Below, piece after piece: positions 11,560-21,239 of a stretch of DNA of 64,000 bases. Under the pieces are notes generated by a model. It was not told where the DNA came from. It saw only the letters and a list, made by a program, of their open reading frames with translations, and did no database searches. How positions within the stretch are numbered: position 1 is the stretch's first letter; each line of letters starts with the position of its first letter. The position numbers and the translations under genes are program-made. The stretch spans positions 2,666,001 through 2,730,000 of the forward strand of contig OX421963.1 of assembly GCA_949128115.1 (NCBI GenBank), read 5' to 3'. Source of the stretch: Anaspis maculata. Taxonomy: Eukaryota; Arthropoda; Insecta; Coleoptera; Scraptiidae.

Positions 11560-13330
11560 TCAACTTCTCTTGTTTGAAGGGGAAATGTCCATGTTCAAAT
11601 CAAAATTTCGTGTATTAAGTCAAAGTTTCCAGATTGAAGTCGGAGTTTTTCATCTTCAAACTCAAAGCTTTGTGTTTGGAGTGTTAATGTCGAGATCAAG
11701 GTCAAGCTTCTCGGGTTTGAGTTTTTAGGGTTCAAAGTAGAGATTTTCGTGTTCCAAGTCGAAACTTTTTGTGTTTGAAGTCGAAGTTTCCAGATTAAAT
11801 CAGAAGCTTTTCGTTTTCGAAGTCGAGATCCAAGCCAAAATCTTCCGTGTTTGAAGTCGAAATTTTGTATTCGTACTCCACGATTAGATATTGAAGTCGA
11901 AATGTCATGATGCACCTAAAAGGTTTTTGCATCGGAGGTCGAAATTCCGAGATAGAGAAGTCGAAGATTTCCGTGTTGGATTTTTTGTGTTCAAAGTCGA
12001 AGTATCCTGTATTTCAAGACAAAATTTCAAGTCAAAAGTCAAAATTTCCGTGTTTGAAGTCAAAATTTTGTGTTCAAAGTCAATATTTCGATATTAAAAT
12101 CGGAATTTTCATGTTTGAAGTGAAAACTGTCATGTTGAGGTCAAGGTTTTTCGCGAGGTTTTTTGTATTCGAAGTGAAGTATTCACGATAAGAGTGAAGA
12201 TTTTTGCATTTGAAGCCGAATTTTCGAGATAAAGTCAAAGTTTTCATGTTGGAAGTCAAAATTTCTTGTCTAAGCCAAATTTTCGAGAGTCAAGCTCTTC
12301 GTGTTCCAAGTCAAAATTTTTGTTTGGAGTCGGAAGTTGTACGTGATCAAAATTGAAATTCCAAGATGTAGAGTACAAGGTTTTTGGTGTAGAGTCGAAA
12401 TTCCGTGGTTGAAGTCGGAATGTCAAGATCAAAATCGAAGTCATTCGTGTTTGAAGTCGAAACGTGCTTGAAATAAAAATGTCGATATTAAAATTGAAGA
12501 TTGTTATTTTCGAAGTCACTATTGCGAGATAAAAAATTCAAGTTTTTGCGGTAAAAGTCAAAAAAATTTGTTTTTGAAGTCGAAGTTTTCGTGTTGAAAG
12601 TCGTAGTTTTTTGTATTCAATTACGGCGAAATTTCGTGGTTGAAGTCGGAATTTTGAGAACTGACAGTTGAAGTTTCTCGTGTTGAAATCAAAATTTCGC
12701 AATAGAAGTTGAAGTTTGTCGGTTTTTAAGTTGAAATGCCAAGATAAAAGTTGAAACTTTTCGTGTTAGATCTTTCGGATTCGAAGTCGAAGTTTTCATG
12801 TTGAAAGCCGAAATTTCATGTTTGAAGTCAGAAATTCGGGATTTAATTCAAGTTTTCCGTGTTTAAAATCCAAGCTTTGCATTAAAAGTCAAAGTTTGTC
12901 GGTTTTTAAGTCTAAACTTTAAGATAAAACTCGAAGTTTTTGAGGTCACTACTTCGAGAGTTTTAAATCAAGTTTTTTGCGTTTGAAGTTGAAATTTCGC
13001 AATAGACTTCTAGAAGTTAAATTTTCCGCGTTGAAAGACCCAATTTTCATGTCAAAAGTGTTTCGTCTTTTCGTGTTCAGAGTCAAAATTTTGCAATAAA
13101 AGCCAAAGTTTGTCAGTTTTGGAATCGAATATTCGAGTTGAAAGTCAAAGTTTTCTTGTTTCAAGTCGGAAGTTTCACATAATAGAAATCAAAATCTCGC
13201 CATAGAACGTCCAAGGTTTTTGCGTATGGGGTAGAAATTTCTTGCTTGGAGTCAGAATGTCACGATTAAAGTCGAATTAGTTCCTGTTTGAAGTCGGAGC
13301 AGTTCATGTATAAGGTCGAAATTCCACCAT
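11560..13330. repeat. Long degenerate minisatellite (GTTTGAAGTCGAAATTTC type)
   Basis: About 1.8 kb of imperfect 20-30 bp units built on TTTGAAGTCGAAATTTC and AGATAAAAGTCGAAGTTTT, alternating irregularly. Unit length and sequence drift continuously, so the frames within it are not genes. The same motif in reverse complement fills 21240-24040. It ends directly before the hAT-like element at 13337. Confidence 0.9.
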
Positions 13331-13336
13331 TTAAAT

Positions 13337-13676
13337 TAGTGTTGGCAACGAAACCGGTTTTGGGAGCCGGCTCCGAAAACCGCGGTTCTGATGATAGCTG
13401 AAAACCGGCTTTCGAGACCGGTTTTTCGAGCCGGCTTTCGGAGTTGGTATTCGGAGCCGGCTTCCAAAATTGGTTTTCGGAGCAGTTGGTTTCAAGTATC
13501 GGTTATCGAAGCCGGCTTTCAATAACAGTTTTCAAAGCCAGTGTCCAATGCCGATCTTCGGAGCCGGCTTTGAATACCGGCTTTTAGATTAGGCTTTCAA
13601 TACCGGTTTTACCGAAACCGGTATTCGACAAAACCGGTATACCGGTGTTCATTTTTGCTGGTTTCTGCCAGCACTA
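13337..13676. mobile_element. hAT-like MITE carrying an internal minisatellite
   Basis: Ends TAGTGTTGGCAACGAAACC and the complement-like TTTCTGCCAGCACTA match each other and the T/CAGTGTTGGC type of hAT terminal repeat. The interior is a GC-richer 18-24 bp repeat based on TTTTCGGAGCCGGC and AAACCGGT. The flanks (ATTTAAAT and ATATCGAC) do not show a clear 8 bp duplication, so the superfamily rests on the ends only. Confidence 0.6.
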
Positions 13677-13699
13677 ATATCGACATATCTAAGATACAA

Positions 13700-14154
13700 T
13701 TTGGAGCACCTGACATCATTTTGGGCATCGTAATGATGGGAACGAAACAACAAGAGCTAAATTTTCCATACGAGATTTAACTTCATTTTTCCCGCCTTAC
13801 ATTGAGCATCAAATGCTGTAGCTTTTTGGCTGCAGAGTTCTGATTGGACCTGACGCCTGTCATTGCTGTCAATGACCAACATGTGACCAATGAGAGCTCG
13901 GCAGCTGAAAAAGCTGCAGCACTTGATGCTCAATGTAAGGCTACCATAATGACAACCAAAAAGCCAACGACATCAATGTGACATAACCAGTGCAGGCAAC
14001 CAATCATTGACAATTAATGCCGCTTTTGGCGGCCATCTTGCAGCCGAAGAAATTGATTTGAATCACGAATACCGGTTTCAATTCCACTTTCCTGATGAGA
14101 GCACTCATCGGCGTATTTTCATTTGTTATTGATTTCATTTTCCAGGCGCACGCA
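13700..14154 (+). promoter_or_regulatory. Upstream region shared with the paralogue at 44500
   Basis: This stretch matches 43605-43899 plus 44437-44499 in order: TGACATCATTTYGGGCATC, AACGAAACAACAA, GACAACCAAAMAGCCAAYGA, GCCGCTTTTGGCGGCCATCT and TTCAATTCCACTTYC. It ends in CATTTTCCAG just before the conserved start codon, a good 3' splice site. It is inferred to be 5' flank, untranslated exon or intron that was duplicated with the gene. A hairpin MITE (13794-13942) interrupts it only in this copy. Confidence 0.5.
13794..13942. mobile_element. Hairpin MITE
   Basis: Nearly perfect inverted ends GCCTTACATTGAGCATCAA and TTGATGCTCAATGTAAGGC, continuing inward to AGCTTTTT and AAAAAGCT, in about 149 bp. 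It is absent from the otherwise similar upstream region of the paralogue (43605-43899), so it inserted after duplication. No clear target duplication. Confidence 0.85.
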
Positions 14155-15171
14155 ATGAAGGTTAAAAGCCTGAAGACTTTGGCACACATTGCTTGGGCCG
14201 AGACGTTCTGGAACGAGTGCGGTTTTGACGGAATGACCATCAGGGACTGGGTCCGGAATCGCATCAACAGCGCAGCTTACAATTCAGTAACCAAGGAGGT
14301 CTGTCGACAAGTCGAAGCTCTGGAGCTGCCAGAGATTTTGAAATCAGAACTGAAGTGGGTCGTTTCGGAAATCGGAAACAGAAAACGGGAGATGATCCAC
14401 AGAAGACGGTGGGTGGTGGAACCCGAACCTTCACCTCCGCGATTCGTAGAACTGCGATTCCAAAAACATTTTCCGGGATCGAGCGGAAACCTCGTGGTGA
14501 AATTCTTCGAGCTTTTGGTTGTGAAGAATCCGCACGACAATCCGGCCGCTGTTGTGAGACGTCTCTGGACAACCGAGATGCTTCCCTTCCAATCGACTTT
14601 CCTTGATCGTTTCGCGCAAATTTGGATTCATACATTAGGCTCGGGGTCGGACTTTCCCACACCGTTCACTATGCCAGACCATGTTCGTTTTTACGAGAAG
14701 GCCTACTCAGCTACAGCTTGGATGCATTCGTTGGGCGGACACGGCAACCATTTGGTCCCATGGTTCTTGTTCGAAGTGTTGGACGAGAGCCAGCGAAGCA
14801 AGATCCTCAGACTTGGACAGACGGCTCTCATGGTTTCTTTCGCCTTCAGGAAGTTCTTTCTTGATATTTTCCGTCACTGGCCTTGGCAAGAGGAAGCCTT
14901 TGACTATTTCCGCAAACAAGAAACGTTGGGCCAAAGAGATATGCGTACTTTGAGAAGGCTTGTGATTGTCAACTATCACAAACAAAAGCAAGAAGAAGTG
15001 TTGATGAAGACAGGAATGATACCGCTAAATACCTCTTTCTATGCGGAAGTGAATGAGCACTTTCGATCAAGAAATAAAGGAAAAGAAAATGTAGGAAAAA
15101 ATCGTCATCATGTCTGCCGCAGGACTTCCCATCGTAGACATCCTTCCTGCAACGTCTTTGAAGATCATTGA
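14155..15171 (+). CDS. Unrecognised protein, multigene-family member 1 (338 aa)
   Basis: I do not recognise this family. The open frame is uninterrupted over 338 codons. The start is the ATG at 14155, because the homologous ATG of the paralogue (44500) sits at the same place after a CATTTTCCAG splice acceptor; an upstream in-frame ATG at 14095 lies in the presumed intron or leader. No signal peptide or membrane segment is evident. The protein looks helical and rich in aromatics. Blocks shared with the paralogue are ELKWVV (65-70), HRRRWVV (82-88), NPAAVVRRLW (129-138), FQSTFLDRFAQIW (145-157), PWFLFEVLD (202-210) and FRHWPWQ (239-245). Two segments, about 105-160 and 200-255, may be diverged copies of one helical repeat. 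The C-terminus after 300 is basic and unlike the paralogue. A third, broken copy lies at 26308. Coding status rests on conservation between copies. Confidence 0.65.
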   Translation: MKVKSLKTLAHIAWAETFWNECGFDGMTIRDWVRNRINSAAYNSVTKEVCRQVEALELPEILKSELKWVVSEIGNRKREMIHRRRWVVEPEPSPPRFVELRFQKHFPGSSGNLVVKFFELLVVKNPHDNPAAVVRRLWTTEMLPFQSTFLDRFAQIWIHTLGSGSDFPTPFTMPDHVRFYEKAYSATAWMHSLGGHGNHLVPWFLFEVLDESQRSKILRLGQTALMVSFAFRKFFLDIFRHWPWQEEAFDYFRKQETLGQRDMRTLRRLVIVNYHKQKQEEVLMKTGMIPLNTSFYAEVNEHFRSRNKGKENVGKNRHHVCRRTSHRRHPSCNVFEDH

Positions 15172-15430
15172 AATTATATGTAAAATTGCCTTGATAATGC
15201 AATATATTATTTTTGTACATATACTATTTGTTTCTATTACATTATATACCAGTGGCGTACAAGTTTCCAATGGGAAGGGGGTCACGACTGAAAAATATGC
15301 GAATATGCGAGCAAAACGAAGGAAAAAGCGTCGCATTTAGATTTTTTCAGGGAATTCGACGGCCAATGGGAGACGTTTTGAAGTTCACAGCCTGATGTCC
15401 TGATCATGATTTTAACGAAAGAAGAAGAAC
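15172..15430 (+). other. 3' flank of the 338-aa gene
   Basis: AT-rich sequence following the stop codon; no AATAAA hexamer immediately downstream. It has loose similarity to the sequence after the broken copy (26830-26960). No other feature seen. Confidence 0.35.
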
Positions 15431-15745
15431 TGGGATGGCGTGGTAGATACAATGCAGAACTATACGACTAGTACAAGCGAGAGGACATAGTGACATACAT
15501 AAAAATAAGACGACTCAAATGGACAGGACACATCATCAGAATGGACAATACTGAACCACGCAAAAGAATCTTCAATGTCAAGCCGATGGATGAACGAAAA
15601 CTGGGAAGACCTGGTCTTAGATGGATTGATGGATGGCGTAACGGAGGATGCAGAAAAGTTTGGAAAAACTATCAGGAGAATAGTTGGGGACAGGAATGCA
15701 TGGAGAAGAAAATTGGATGGAGTGTATAACTGTCCGTTTGTAATT
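15430..15745 (+). pseudogene. LINE polymerase C-terminal fragment
   Basis: Reads RYNAELYD, a stop, then YKREDIVTYIKIRRLKW, TGHIIRMDN, ERKLGRPGLRWIDG, and after a one-base shift DRNAWRRKLDGV. This is the characteristic tail of many insect non-LTR retrotransposons (RLRWLGHVxRM, GRPRxRWxD, DRxxWRxxV). An in-frame TAG and a frameshift near 15630 show that it is dead. It lies between the 338-aa gene and the next foldback. Confidence 0.8.
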
Positions 15746-15950
15746 TGTCGCATATTGTAATAAGTGGAAGCCTCGACTCGGTGAAGAATTGTAGTGCTGA
15801 TAATAATAAAATACAGGTGTCCCGAAATTAATGCAACAAAATTCACAGGGAGGTAGACAATTGAGAAATAAGGGGACTTTCTTAATAAAAATACTCTCGC
15901 AAACGTGATAACGAAGATACAGGCTTTCAAAGTTGGTTTTTCAAAACAGT

Positions 15951-17712
15951 TTCAAAGGACCCCGCACATTTTATGGGTAAAATGGTTCTCGGTCAAATTG
16001 GCTGAAATTTGGATATTTTGTAGCTTTTGGTCCACAAAGGAAATGCTGTGAAGCATAATCTATTTGTATGACCAGTTTGCCCCCCTACAGGGGGCGAAAG
16101 GGTGGTTCAGTCATGTTTTTGTGGAATCATTCAGGAGCAAGACAATACTTTTCCGAAAATCGCCGAAACAGGTCGATTTTCTATTTGAAGGGTCCAGCTT
16201 TCTGTTATGAATTCACTCATTTTAGGTCAACCCCCTAAGGGGGTCACTCACCCCCTTAGAACTTTGTGAGCAACATAGGTCGAGTTGCATATCGTTGAAA
16301 AGGTTTTTCAACGCTCTTTGCAACAGTGCTGCACTTTTCCAGTTCAAGACAGTTGTTCTTGAAATGATGAATGTCAAACTTACAGGTAGTTGATCATTAA
16401 AAAAAAAGTGACTGTACTCAGGTTTAACGATTTTATTTAGCTAGTGTGGGTTTCTAAACCTTAAATTACTGACATTTCAACTATCCTAACAACTTTACTT
16501 GGTATGTTACCCACATTCTTACACAGAAGAAAAAATTACTTTGGCGTTAGGATGTCCGGATCTTACCAGGTCCGAGGAAGGGTTTTAGCGGGTATCCTTT
16601 CGAAACTGCGAGTCTCACACCACCCTGGTACCATTTGCATATGCATTTGCAATTCTTGAACCTAAATTCGGTCAATTCCTTATGGAGACTATCTACATTA
16701 AAACTTTGAAAGTCATTATCTCAAGAACGACTATCTTGAATTGAAAAAGCTGAGCTAAACTCAACATGAACTAAACGCTGTTTGCAACAGTGCTCAGCTT
16801 TTTCAAATCAAGATAGGTAGTCGTCCTTATTGACATAATGAATTTCTACGTTCCAGGTATTCGATCGATTTCAAAGAAATTGAACGAATTCAGGTTGAAA
16901 AATTTTCATTTTGTCAATGTGGGAGTCTCTGATGAACGTTGAATCACCGATGGCGGCCTTTTTTTGGGAAGAGGGAAGATGCACTCACGCACACCCTGGC
17001 TGGGGTGGTACCCTGGTAGTGATTGAGTCCCACCTTGGTAATGTGGGACTCACAGTTTCGAAAGGATACCCACTAAAACCCCTCCTCGGACCTGGTAAGA
17101 TCAACAACTTAACGCTAAAGTAATTTCTTATTCTGTGTAATAGACTGTGGATTACAGATCAAGTCAAATTGTTACGATAGGTTGAAATATCGTTAGTTCA
17201 TAGTTTAGGAACCCACACTAATTCAATAATATTCCTAAACCTGAATTCAGTCAATTTTTTTGAAAATGACCGACTGCCTGAGAGTTTGAAATTCATTATC
17301 TCAAGAACGATAGTCTTGAATTGGAAAAGCGTAGCACTGTTGCAAAGAGCATCGAAAAACCTTTTCAACGATATGCAACTCGACCTATGTTGCTCAGAAT
17401 GTTCTAAGGGGGTGAGTTACCCCCTTAGGGGGGGTTGACCTAAAATGAGTGAATTCATGACAGAAAGCTGCATCCCTCTGATAGAAAATCGAACTGTTTC
17501 GGCGTTTCCCGGGAAACTATCGCTTTGTTCCTGAATGATGCCACAAAAACATGACTGAGCCACCCTTTCGCCCCTTGTAGGGGGCAAACTGGTCATACAA
17601 ATAGATTATGCTTCACAGCATTTCCTTTGTGGACCAAAAGCTACAAAATATCCAAATTTCAGCCAATTTGACCGAGAACCATTTTACCCATAAAATGTGC
17701 GGGGTCCTTTGA
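15951..17712. mobile_element. Foldback nested in left arm of 15814-20671
   Basis: Ends TTCAAAGGACCCCGCAC and GTGCGGGGTCCTTTGAA. The arms are several hundred bp and meet near 16810; internal pairs include GACCAGTTTGCCCCC with its complement and a GGTATCCTTTCGAAACTG block. The intact opposite arm of the host at about 20525 shows no insert. The open frame at 16911-17123 is inside an arm and has no motif. Confidence 0.8.
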
Positions 17713-17797
17713 ACCAAAGTTTACTAAAATAAGTCTCCATCGAACAATGATAACGCATTTCATCAAACATTTTCAGGCGTGAAGATAATAGGGGGTA

Positions 17798-18292
17798 CCT
17801 TCCCCCTTTCCCCCCTATTTTTCAACCCCTCAAATATTTTGAAAAATTGTTGCAATTTTTAAACTCTACGTTCAATTTAGAGAAAAAAGTTACTCTTGCA
17901 AAATTTTGATTAAAGGCTTCATTCTCGAGATATTTGGGTTTGAAACTTCGGAGAACATCTCAAAATCGCCACTTTTCAGGGCCCAATTTTTTTTTACTGA
18001 GAAGCTTCATGTTTTTCAGCAAAAATGGTAGTTTATCAACTTGAAACACCTAGAAAACTTATTTCAGTTGAGGAATCTTGAGTTTTCTTAAATTTTAATT
18101 TTTAAGGCCTTGAAAGTGGTGTTTTCGAGATATTCTCCGAAGTTTCAAACCCAAATATCTCAAAAATGATGCCTTCGATCAAAATTTTGCAGGAGTAACT
18201 TTTTTCTCTGAATTGAACGTAGAATTTTAAAAAATTGCAACAATTTTTCAAAATATTCAAGGGAGTGACAAATAGGGGAAAAAGGGGGAAGG
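17798..18292. mobile_element. Foldback with TA duplication and visible empty site
   Basis: Ends CCTTCCCCCTTT and AAAGGGGGAAGG with TA on both sides. The opposite host arm at about 20452 reads, in complement, GGGGGTACACTCG, the exact empty site with a single TA. The arms include GTTTGAAACTTCGGAGAA and its complement and meet at about 18040. A single-arm relative lies at 46100-46280. Confidence 0.9.
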
Positions 18293-18729
18293 TACACTCG
18301 AAACCAAAAAGAAATTGACACTCGAGTTCGTCTCCTGCCAAACATCGGTGAATTGTGGGTTGCTGACCCAAAAAAGGCAGGGCGCATCTGGAATATAGGG
18401 TAGGTAACGGTAACCCTCATTACCCACCACCATGCATTAGGTCCGTTTTGGCACCGTCCGAAACGCTTTGTCGCTCAGGTGAAAATTTCTCCGGCATCCA
18501 ACATCTAACACAATCGAACGAATATTCATTCATCTGGGCCCTAAAACAAACATTTTATAACGCCTATTTTTGTATTTTGGAATTCTTTGAGCATAACGTA
18601 ATCACTCATCTTGTTAAAAAGAAGCCCTGATTTTATTATTTATTATTTGTAAGAAGGTAGAGGTAACTGATACAATTTTGAAAAAATCACAAAATTATAT
18701 CAATATCTTTCAATTTTGGGACGCAGTAT

Positions 18730-19324
18730 CAGGGTGAGTCAGATGTAATCGTGCAAAATTTAAGAGTAGTTGCTCCTAGACGCCCTGATTCAGAAAAACC
18801 TGTATTGTGTGCCTCTATCTCGCTTCCTAATAAAGATACAGGGTGTTAGAAGTTAACTTTTTTCATTTTTTTTTAAATTTGCAACTTGCGAACTATTTAC
18901 CCAAATTAGCTTAAATTCAGCACAAGCTGGTTTGACAGAATTGTCTACCAACCTGCTAAATTTCAAAAGAATCCAATCAGTGGTGTAAGAGTTCTGGAGA
19001 TAACATTATTTTAAGGTTTCTTCAGATATGCTTCCAAATTAATGACCCCCCCTAACTCCTACGCTACAGATTGCATTCTTTCGAAATTTGGCAAGTAGGT
19101 ATAGATGTTTCCGACAGACCAGCGACCAGTCTATGCTGAATTGAAGCCAATTTGGTTGAATAGTTCGCAAGTTTCAAATTTTTAAAAAACTAAAAAAGTG
19201 AAATTTGACACCCTGTATCTTTATTAGGAAGCGAGATAGAGGCATACAATATAGATTTTTCTGAATCAGAGCGTCTAGGAAGAGCTACCCTTTAAGTTTG
19301 CGCGATTACATCTGACTCACCCTG
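18730..19324. mobile_element. Foldback in the interior of 15814-20671
   Basis: Ends CAGGGTGAGTCAGATGTAAT and ATTACATCTGACTCACCCTG; the right side is followed by TA and the left preceded by TAT. The arms include ATACAGGGTGTTAGAAGTTA on the left against TTGACACCCTGTATCTTTA on the right. Non-coding. Confidence 0.85.
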
Positions 19325-19714
19325 TATATTTGTTTATTCTTTTAATTTTAATTTTTATCGAAAGTTTGAAAGTTGTGTTGTGAAAGATGTTTATTTTGAA
19401 TTTGAAATGATACTATGTATTTGTTGACTGAATACTTGTATCAATCACCTCTACCTACAACTATATATAAGAATAGCCCTCATTTCTCTGCCCGTCACGC
19501 TTTCGGTGTCATACTTTCATGTGCATTCGTCGAAACTCGGGTCGCCTTGGCAACGCATGTGCCCCAAAGAACATTTTGCTCCGGCCCCAGGCAAATAATA
19601 CGCTACCTGTCATTCACGCTGGGTTAGGGTTACTTGGAGTGGATCGAGAGGCAGAAAAGGGAAGTAAGCAAGTTACAGAGATGAGACAAAAATAATTGTT
19701 TTCTGTCTATTCGA

Positions 19715-20035
19715 CATCACAGGAAAACTATTTTCAGCCACCGCCGCCCTCCATATGCCGCCCCCACGACAAAATAGAACCAAAGAAGTTTCAAACACGA
19801 GAAAAAAAAAATCGTGTTTCTCGCCCCTTTGCCATTACAGGAAAAATAGTTTCAACCGACGCCGTCCCCACCTGCCGTCCCCGACGAAAAAAATAGAACC
19901 GAAGAAGTTACAGACACGGGATACAAACCATCATGTTTCCTGTCCATTCGACATCACAGGAAAAAATAGTTCCTGCCACCGCCCTCATACGCCGCCCCCG
20001 ACGTAAAAGAAACAGTACAGACACGGGACCAAAAT
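19715..20035. repeat. Tandem repeat, three units of about 100-125 bp
   Basis: Each unit runs CATCACAGGAAAA, TAGTT/ATTTTC, a CCACCGCC/CGCCCCC C-rich block, AATAGAACC, GAAGTT, ACACGRGA, AATCRTG. Units begin near 19725, 19840 and 19960. Frames through it are accidental. Confidence 0.75.
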
Positions 20036-20675
20036 CATCGTATATCATAAAAAACGATAGCGATCTAACTTGACCTAGTAATAAATAATTAAATCAAAGC
20101 TTCCTTTTAATAAGATCAGTGATTACGTTGTGCTCAAAGAATTCCAAAACACAGACGCAGGCGTTATAAAATGTCCGTTTTAGCGCCCAGATGAATATTC
20201 GTTCAACTGTGTTGGATGTTGGATGCCGAAGAAATTTTTACCTGAGCGCTTGCTTTGCACAAAGCGTTTCAGATTGTGGCCAAAGCAGACCTAATGCATG
20301 GTGGTGGATGGTGGGACTGGTGGGTAATGAGGATTACCGTTACCTACCCTACATTCCAGATGAGCCTTGCCTTTTTTGGGTCAGCAACCCACAATTCACC
20401 GAAGTTTGGCAGGAGACGAACTCGAGTGTCAATTTCTTTTCGGTTTCGAGTGTACCCCCTATTATATTTGCCCTTGAACATGTTCGATGAAATGCGTTAT
20501 CATTGTTCGATAGAAACCTATTGTAGTAAACTTTGGTTCAAATTCAACCAACTTTGAAGGCCTGTATCTCCGTTATCACGTTTGTGAGAGTATTTTCATT
20601 GAGGAAGTCCCTTTATTTTTCCATTGTCTACCTCCCTGTAGATTTTGTTGCATTAATTTCGGGACACCCTGTCTA

Positions 20676-20859
20676 GGGCAATATAGCGGGCACCTCGCAT
20701 TTTTAATGGAACAAAGCTCTCTGACTACCACAACATCAGACGGTCGAACCGAAACTGCACAGACACGTGTTTCGCCCCCATTGAGGGCTCATCAGTGCGC
20801 AGGAATTCAGCTGGAGAGCTTTGTTCCATTAAAAATGCGAGGTGCCCGCTATATGGCCC
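20676..20859. mobile_element. Hairpin MITE flanked by TA
   Basis: Ends GGGCAATATAGCGGGCACC and GGTGCCCGCTATATGGCCC, flanked by TA at both sides, starting 4 bp after the end of the 4.9 kb foldback. The arms contain TTTTTAATGGAACAAAGCTC and its complement. A diverged partial copy of one arm (ACACGTGTCTGTGCAGTTTC) lies at about 21140-21235. Confidence 0.85.
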
Positions 20860-21039
20860 TAAGAGGCGCAATATTTATTTATATTTGCGTGTTTCTTGTC
20901 TTTTAACATTGCCCTACTCGGCTTGAGTATACATGTGTACACCTACAATCGATGCTTTTGACGACGGTGTTGCGTTACGTGGAATTCTGTCAATTCCCTC
21001 GCATGCCTGTTGCCTTGAAATATAGCATCTGCGGAATGC

Positions 21040-21236
21040 CTTTGATAGATGGCGCCGCTTGGAGGACTCACATATTAGGAGTCCTCTTGGGTGTATATTA
21101 CCATGAGTTCTCTGATTGCTACAGCATCGGATGGTTGAGCTGAATGCCTGCGCACTGATGAGCCCCCAATAGGGACGAAACACGTGTCTGTGCAGTTTCG
21201 CGTAGTCGGAGAGCTTTGTTTCATTAAATTTCTACT
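21040..21236. repeat. Diverged fragment of the 20676 hairpin family
   Basis: Contains CACTGATGAGCCC, ACACGTGTCTGTGCAGTTTC and GAGAGCTTTGTTTCATTAAA in the order of one arm of the element at 20676-20859. The sequence at 20880-21040 has nothing recognisable. Confidence 0.6.
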
Positions 21237-21239
21237 CCA

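Larger units (their letters stand above)
15814..20671. mobile_element. 4.9 kb foldback element with three nested foldbacks
   Basis: Ends CAGGTGTCCCGAAATTAATG and CATTAATTTCGGGACACCCTG. TA precedes the left end; TC follows the right end, probably a mutated TA. Arms are about 580 bp: the right arm 20100-20671 is continuous, the left arm is split into 15814-15950, 17713-17797 and 18293-18650 by two insertions. Shared landmarks are ACGTGATAACG near the ends, GTACACTCGAAACC, and TGCATTAGGTC. The interior carries a third foldback and a 3-unit tandem repeat. No transposase frame is present. Confidence 0.85.

Noticed and set aside
14264..14662. 132-codon minus-strand frame antisense to the 338-aa gene, and the antisense frame at 45094-45357
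   Set aside because: Shadows of conserved plus-strand coding sequence; only the plus frame is conserved between paralogues.
18102..18420. Minus-strand frames 18102-18371 and 18160-18420, echoed by plus-strand frames near 20255
   Set aside because: They lie in the paired arms of a foldback; similarity between them is due to the inverted repeat, and no motif is present.
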